The translations under genes were made by a program, and so were the position numbers. This document shows positions 60,386 to 64,000 of a DNA stretch of 64,000 bases, piece after piece. The notes under the pieces are model-generated. The model worked only from the letters and a program-made list of their open reading frames with translations. It was not told the origin of the DNA and ran no database searches. Position 1 is the stretch's first letter; each line of letters starts with the position of its first letter. Source of the stretch: Nonomuraea harbinensis (GTDB taxonomy: Bacteria; Actinomycetota; Actinomycetes; Streptosporangiales; Streptosporangiaceae); the NCBI RefSeq assembly GCF_019396385.1, contig NZ_JAHKRN010000002.1, positions 278,312-342,311 on the forward strand, written 5' to 3'.

Positions 60386-61146
60386 GCATCCTGCGGGTCG
60401 AGGACGTGCACCTCGGCTTCGCCGGGGTCAAGGCCATCGACGGCGTCTCGTTCGAGGTCGGGCCGGCCGAGCTGCTGGCCGTCATCGGGCCCAACGGCGC
60501 CGGCAAGACCTCGGTGTTCAACGTGCTGTCCGGCGTCTACCGGCCGCAGTCCGGGCGGGTCACCTTCCTCGGCGAGGACCTGCTGGACCGCCGCCCGCAC
60601 GAGATCGCCGCCATGGGGCTGGCCAGGACGTTCCAGAACGTCGAGCTGTTCCACAACCTGACCGTGCTGGACAACCTCATGCTCGGCCGCCACCACCACT
60701 TCCGCTACGGCGCGCTGTCCGCCCTGTGGTGGCTCGGCCGGGCCCGCCGGGCGGAGCTGGCCGCCCGCGCCCAGATCGAGGACATCATCGACTTCCTGGA
60801 GCTGGAGGCGTGGCGCCGCCATCCCGTGCGGCTGCTCCCGTACGGCGTGCAGAAGCGGGTCGAGCTGGGCCGGGCGCTGGCCATGGAGCCGAAGCTGCTG
60901 CTGCTCGACGAGCCGGTCGCCGGGATGAACCTGGAGGAGACCGAGGACATGGCCAGGTTCGTCCTCGACATCCGCGACGAGCTCGGCATCCCGATCGTGC
61001 TCGTCGACCACGACATGGGGCTCGTGATGGACCTGGCCGACCGGGTGCTGGTGCTGGACTTCGGCCGCCCGGTCGCGCTCGGCTCCCCGGCCGAGGTGCA
61101 GCATGACCCGCGGGTCATCGAGGCCTACCTGGGAGGGACCGCATGA
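60382..61146 (+). CDS. Branched-chain-type ABC transporter ATP-binding protein, LivG-like
   Basis: A 254-residue ATPase. Walker A is IGPNGAGKTSVFN. The signature region reads LLPYGVQKRVELGRAL, the altered form usual for LivG. Walker B is LLLDEPVAGMN. It pairs with the LivF-like subunit. GTG 60382 overlaps the upstream stop; GTG 60373 is an alternative. ATGA overlap with the ligase gene indicates coupled translation. Confidence 0.9.
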   Translation: MSILRVEDVHLGFAGVKAIDGVSFEVGPAELLAVIGPNGAGKTSVFNVLSGVYRPQSGRVTFLGEDLLDRRPHEIAAMGLARTFQNVELFHNLTVLDNLMLGRHHHFRYGALSALWWLGRARRAELAARAQIEDIIDFLELEAWRRHPVRLLPYGVQKRVELGRALAMEPKLLLLDEPVAGMNLEETEDMARFVLDIRDELGIPIVLVDHDMGLVMDLADRVLVLDFGRPVALGSPAEVQHDPRVIEAYLGGTA

Positions 61147-62993
61147 CCGCCACCCCCGTCGCCGCCACGCTCACCAGCCTCGTCACCAGGGTCCGCGACC
61201 GGGCCGCCGCGACGCCGCACGCGGTCGCCATGCGGCACAAGGACTTCGGCATCTGGAAGGAGGTGACCTGGGCCGATTACTGGTCGCGGGTGGAGCTGGT
61301 CGGGCACGCGCTGCTCGCGCTCGGCGTCGAGCCCGGCGACCGGGTCGCCATCCACGCCGAGAACCGTCCCGAATGGCTCTACGGCGATCTCGGCACGGTC
61401 GCGGCCCGCGGCGTCACCGTCGGCCTCTACCCGACGAACCCGCCCGCCGAGGTCGCGTACCTGCTGGCCGACTCCGGCGCGAAGATCCTCATCGCGGAGG
61501 ACCAGGAGCAGGTCGACAAGGCGCTGGCGGTCATCGGCGAGTGCCCCGAGCTGCGGCACGTCGTCTACATCGAGCCGCGCGGCATCCGCGGCCGCTACAC
61601 CGACCCGCGGCTGATGCCGTGGGAGGAGCTGCTGGCGCTCGGCGCCCGGCACCGCGAGGCGTACCCCGGCGCGCTCGACGGCCGGACGGCCGGCGCGCGC
61701 CCCGACGACGTGGCCACCCTCATCTACACCTCGGGCACCACCGGCCCGCCCAAGGGCGTCATGCTCACCGTCGGCAACATCGAGTTCGGCGTCGAGACGC
61801 TCGTGCTGGGCGGCGGCTTCGCCGACCCGCCGCCCTCGCCGCGCGACCTGACGTTGTCGTACCTGCCGCTGTGCCACGTCGCCGAACGGGCCTTCACCGT
61901 CTGGTTCAACGCCGGCGCCGGCATCCAGGTGAACTTCGCCGAGTCCATCGACACCGTCCAGGCCAACCTGCGCGAGGTGCAGCCGACGATCCTGTTCGGG
62001 GTGCCGCGCATCTGGGAGAAGGTGCTCGCCCAGGTCGACATCCGGCTCGGGTCCGCCTCACCGGTCAAGCGGGCGACCGGCCGGTTCTGGCTGCGGGTGG
62101 CCGACCGCATCGGCGACACGCTGGTGCGGACCGGCGGCACGCACACCGCCGCCACCCGGCTGCTGTACGCGGCCGGGTGGGTGTTCTGCTACCGGGCGCT
62201 GCGCGAGCGGCTGGGCATGCGCCGCGTCCGCTACGCCGCCTCCGGCGCCGCCCCGATCGCGCCGGACGTGCTCCAGTTCTACATGGGCATCGGCATCCCG
62301 ATGCACGAGGTGTACGGGATGAGCGAGAACACCGCCGTCGCCACCGCCAACCGGCCCGGCCGGGTCCGCCTCGGCACCGTCGGCGAGCCGCACCCCGGCG
62401 TCGAGCTGAGGATCGACGAGGCCACCGGCGAGATCATGACCAGGCACCGGGGCACGTTCGCCGGATACTGGGGCAAGCCGGGCGCCACCGCCGACGTGCT
62501 CGACCCGGACGGCTGGCTGCACACCGGTGACGTCGGCGAATGGGTCGACGGCACCCACGTGCGGATCACCGACCGGATGAAGGACATCATCATCACCGCC
62601 GGCGGCAAGAACGTCGCCCCCAGCGAGATCGAGAACGCGCTCAAGGCGTCCCCGTACGTCAAGGAGGCCGTCGTCATCGGCGACCAGCGCCCCCACCTCG
62701 TCGCGCTCATCGGCATCGAGCTGGACACGGTGGGGGAGTGGGCCAGGCGGCGGCGCATCCCGTACACCACCTACCGCGACCTGTCCGGGAAGCCCGAGAC
62801 GCGGGCGCTGGTGCAGGGCGTCGTCGACGAGGTCAACGCCCGGTTCGCGCGGGCCGAGCAGGTCAAGCGCTTCGCGTTCCTGCCCAAGGAGCTCGACCAC
62901 GAGGACGGCGAGCTGACCGCCACGCAGAAGGTCAAGCGGAGCGCCGTCGCCAAGCTCTTCGAGGACCTGGTCGAAGGGATGTACGCGCGGTGA
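61143..62993 (+). CDS. AMP-dependent acyl-CoA synthetase (long-chain type)
   Basis: A 616-residue adenylating ligase. The AMP motif is TLIYTSGTTGPPKGVMLT; YGMSENTAVAT, WLHTGDVGEW and the C-terminal Lys region TATQKVKRSAVAK are present. It activates a fatty or aryl acid to its CoA ester. Location between ABC ATPase and permease genes suggests that the imported acid is trapped as CoA thioester, an arrangement common in actinobacteria. It overlaps both neighbours by 4 bases. Confidence 0.9.
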   Translation: MTATPVAATLTSLVTRVRDRAAATPHAVAMRHKDFGIWKEVTWADYWSRVELVGHALLALGVEPGDRVAIHAENRPEWLYGDLGTVAARGVTVGLYPTNPPAEVAYLLADSGAKILIAEDQEQVDKALAVIGECPELRHVVYIEPRGIRGRYTDPRLMPWEELLALGARHREAYPGALDGRTAGARPDDVATLIYTSGTTGPPKGVMLTVGNIEFGVETLVLGGGFADPPPSPRDLTLSYLPLCHVAERAFTVWFNAGAGIQVNFAESIDTVQANLREVQPTILFGVPRIWEKVLAQVDIRLGSASPVKRATGRFWLRVADRIGDTLVRTGGTHTAATRLLYAAGWVFCYRALRERLGMRRVRYAASGAAPIAPDVLQFYMGIGIPMHEVYGMSENTAVATANRPGRVRLGTVGEPHPGVELRIDEATGEIMTRHRGTFAGYWGKPGATADVLDPDGWLHTGDVGEWVDGTHVRITDRMKDIIITAGGKNVAPSEIENALKASPYVKEAVVIGDQRPHLVALIGIELDTVGEWARRRRIPYTTYRDLSGKPETRALVQGVVDEVNARFARAEQVKRFAFLPKELDHEDGELTATQKVKRSAVAKLFEDLVEGMYAR

Positions 62994-63877
62994 CCGGCAC
63001 GCTGGAGACGATCATCAGAGGGCTGGGCAACGGGTCCGTGTACGCGCTGCTCGCCCTCGGCTTCGTGATCATCTACAAGGCCACCCGGGTGATCAGCTTC
63101 GCCCAGCCCGCGCTCATGCTGGCCGGCGCGGTCGCGGTCAGCTACCTCGCCCCCGTCACCGGGTTCTACCTCGGGGCGCTGCTGGGGGCGCTGCTCATCG
63201 CCGCCGTCGCGCTCGGCATCGAACGGGCGGCGATCCGGCCGATGGTGGGCCGGCCGGTGTTCGTGGTGGCGATCATCACGCTCGGCGTCGACGTGGTGGT
63301 GCGGGTGGTGGTCAACGGACTCATCGGCAGGGACGTGCGCCAGGTGGGCGACCCGTGGGGGTTCGACCTGGTCTCGCTCGGGCCGCTCGTGGTGCAGCAG
63401 CGCTGGCTGGCCATGATGGCCGCCGCCGCGGTGCTGGTCACGCTGCTGTTCGCGTTCTTCCGGTACAGCAGGTACGGGCTCGCCATGCGGGCCGCCGCCT
63501 ACGACCAGGAGACGGCGCTGGCCCAGGGCGTCTCCGTCGGCGCGGTGTTCGCGCTGTCGTGGGCGCTGGCCGGGTTCCTGGCCGCGGTCGCCGGCATGTT
63601 CGTCGGCACCGGGCAGGGCATCGAGCAGACCACCTGGATCGTCGCGCTCAAGGCGCTGCCCGCGATCATCGTGGGCGGGCTCGACTCGCTCGGCGGCGCC
63701 GTGGCGGGCGGGCTGGTGATCGGGGTGGTCGAGTCGCTGTTCCAGTCGTACCAGGGCGCCTACCTGCCGTGGCTGGGGCAGAACTTCGCGGTCGTCTCCC
63801 CGTACGTGGTCATGCTGGTCGTCCTGCTGGTCAGGCCGTACGGGCTGTTCGGCACCCGGGAGGTCGAGCGGGTATGA
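62990..63877 (+). CDS. Branched-chain-type ABC transporter permease, LivH-like
   Basis: A 295-residue membrane protein with about eight hydrophobic segments. The start ETIIRGLGNGSVYALLALG and the C-terminal KALPAIIVGGLDSLGGAVAG are LivH signatures. GTG 62990 overlaps the ligase stop. An ATGA overlap at 63874 marks where livM should begin, but that gene is interrupted. Confidence 0.92.
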   Translation: MTGTLETIIRGLGNGSVYALLALGFVIIYKATRVISFAQPALMLAGAVAVSYLAPVTGFYLGALLGALLIAAVALGIERAAIRPMVGRPVFVVAIITLGVDVVVRVVVNGLIGRDVRQVGDPWGFDLVSLGPLVVQQRWLAMMAAAAVLVTLLFAFFRYSRYGLAMRAAAYDQETALAQGVSVGAVFALSWALAGFLAAVAGMFVGTGQGIEQTTWIVALKALPAIIVGGLDSLGGAVAGGLVIGVVESLFQSYQGAYLPWLGQNFAVVSPYVVMLVVLLVRPYGLFGTREVERV

Positions 63878-63891
63878 CACTCCCTGTGTCA
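63874..63891 (+). pseudogene. Start of livM, interrupted after a few codons
   Basis: ATG 63874 overlaps the LivH-like stop in the same ATGA manner as other junctions of this operon. The codons that follow do not look like LivM. A TGACAC-N5-GTGTCA dyad (63875-63891) lies at the join, directly before the minus-strand transposase-like frame. The second permease and the substrate-binding protein are therefore missing from this position; they may lie beyond the element. Confidence 0.5.
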
Positions 63892-63894
63892 ACC

Positions 63895-64000
63895 TCAGGC
63901 AGCAACGAACTCGTTGAGCGCCGCTGCGGCGCCGTGTTTGGCGGGGTCGTAGGGGACACCGTCGAGCCAGCAGCGCCAGATCACGCGGATCCAGGCGCGG
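63895..64000 (-). mobile_element. C-terminal end of a transposase, probably IS110/IS116-like
   Basis: The last 35 bases of the minus-strand frame and those before it encode a protein end containing RAWIRVIWRCWLDGVPYD and PAKHGAAAALNEF, then TGA at 63895-63897. This style of ending resembles IS110/IS116-type transposases, judged by eye from 34 residues. The gene starts beyond the window. Its stop lies about 20 bases from the presumed insertion point in livM, so this end of the element is very short. Confidence 0.5.

Overview
The window is GC-rich, gene-dense DNA. Convergent gene pairs overlap by a few bases, GTG and TTG starts are common, many genes appear to be leaderless (a TANNNT box 6-8 bases before the start), and Tat and lipoprotein signals are present. 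This suggests a filamentous actinomycete. I infer the Streptosporangiales (Nonomuraea-like), but no ribosomal marker confirms it.

Layout. 1-6005: nucleobase catabolism, with the C-terminal end of a PucR-type regulator, an S4 RNA-binding protein, an NCS2 permease and a three-subunit molybdenum hydroxylase (FAD, 2Fe-2S, Mo subunits). 6033-13500: an LRR protein, a lipoprotein, cydAB, a CoxG-like membrane protein, an unknown protein, a DsbA-fold oxidoreductase and thymidine kinase. 13579-17761: a small membrane protein and an ATP-dependent hydantoinase/oxoprolinase pair. 18552-37988: a large accessory locus with a dehydrogenase, an atypical SDR, two DHDPS-type aldolases, two DegT aminotransferases, a sugar ABC importer lacking its ATPase, two exported beta-propeller proteins and four amidohydrolase-fold proteins. 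It surrounds an unusual regulator and carries six copies of an 18-bp dyad close to TTWCGGTCNGGNCCGNAA. A NUDIX hydrolase and an S66 peptidase lie inside it. 38073-42616: a P-loop kinase, a CoA transferase, a fused carboxyltransferase and a barbiturase-family ring-opening hydrolase. 42613-49732: aminotransferase, DUF418, nitrilase-fold and small hypothetical genes, alpha/beta hydrolase, TetR with a FUSC exporter, and SseB. 49892-54305: prepilin peptidase, aroC-aroK-aroB and an SGNH hydrolase. 54348-59504: a broken Ser/Thr kinase joined to a DUF4328 gene, DinG helicase, a tyrosine-rich repeat protein and a UBP zinc finger. 59624-63877: a branched-chain-type ABC operon with an acyl-CoA ligase, cut at the livM start by a mobile element that runs off the window.

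How the genes work together. Two findings stand out. (1) The 18.5-38 kb locus looks like one regulon for uptake and conversion of an unidentified carbohydrate-like compound. Within it, a three-gene module (exported beta-propeller, amidohydrolase without metal ligands, intact amidohydrolase) occurs twice, divergently. (2) The NCS2/Mo-hydroxylase promoter and the barbiturase promoter, 40 kb apart, share the same GGCA-N5-TGCC dyad. This suggests a coregulated oxidative pyrimidine (uracil to barbiturate to ureidomalonate) route. The cydAB control region also carries three tandem CTAC-N5-GTAG operators. All functional links are inferred from sequence and context.
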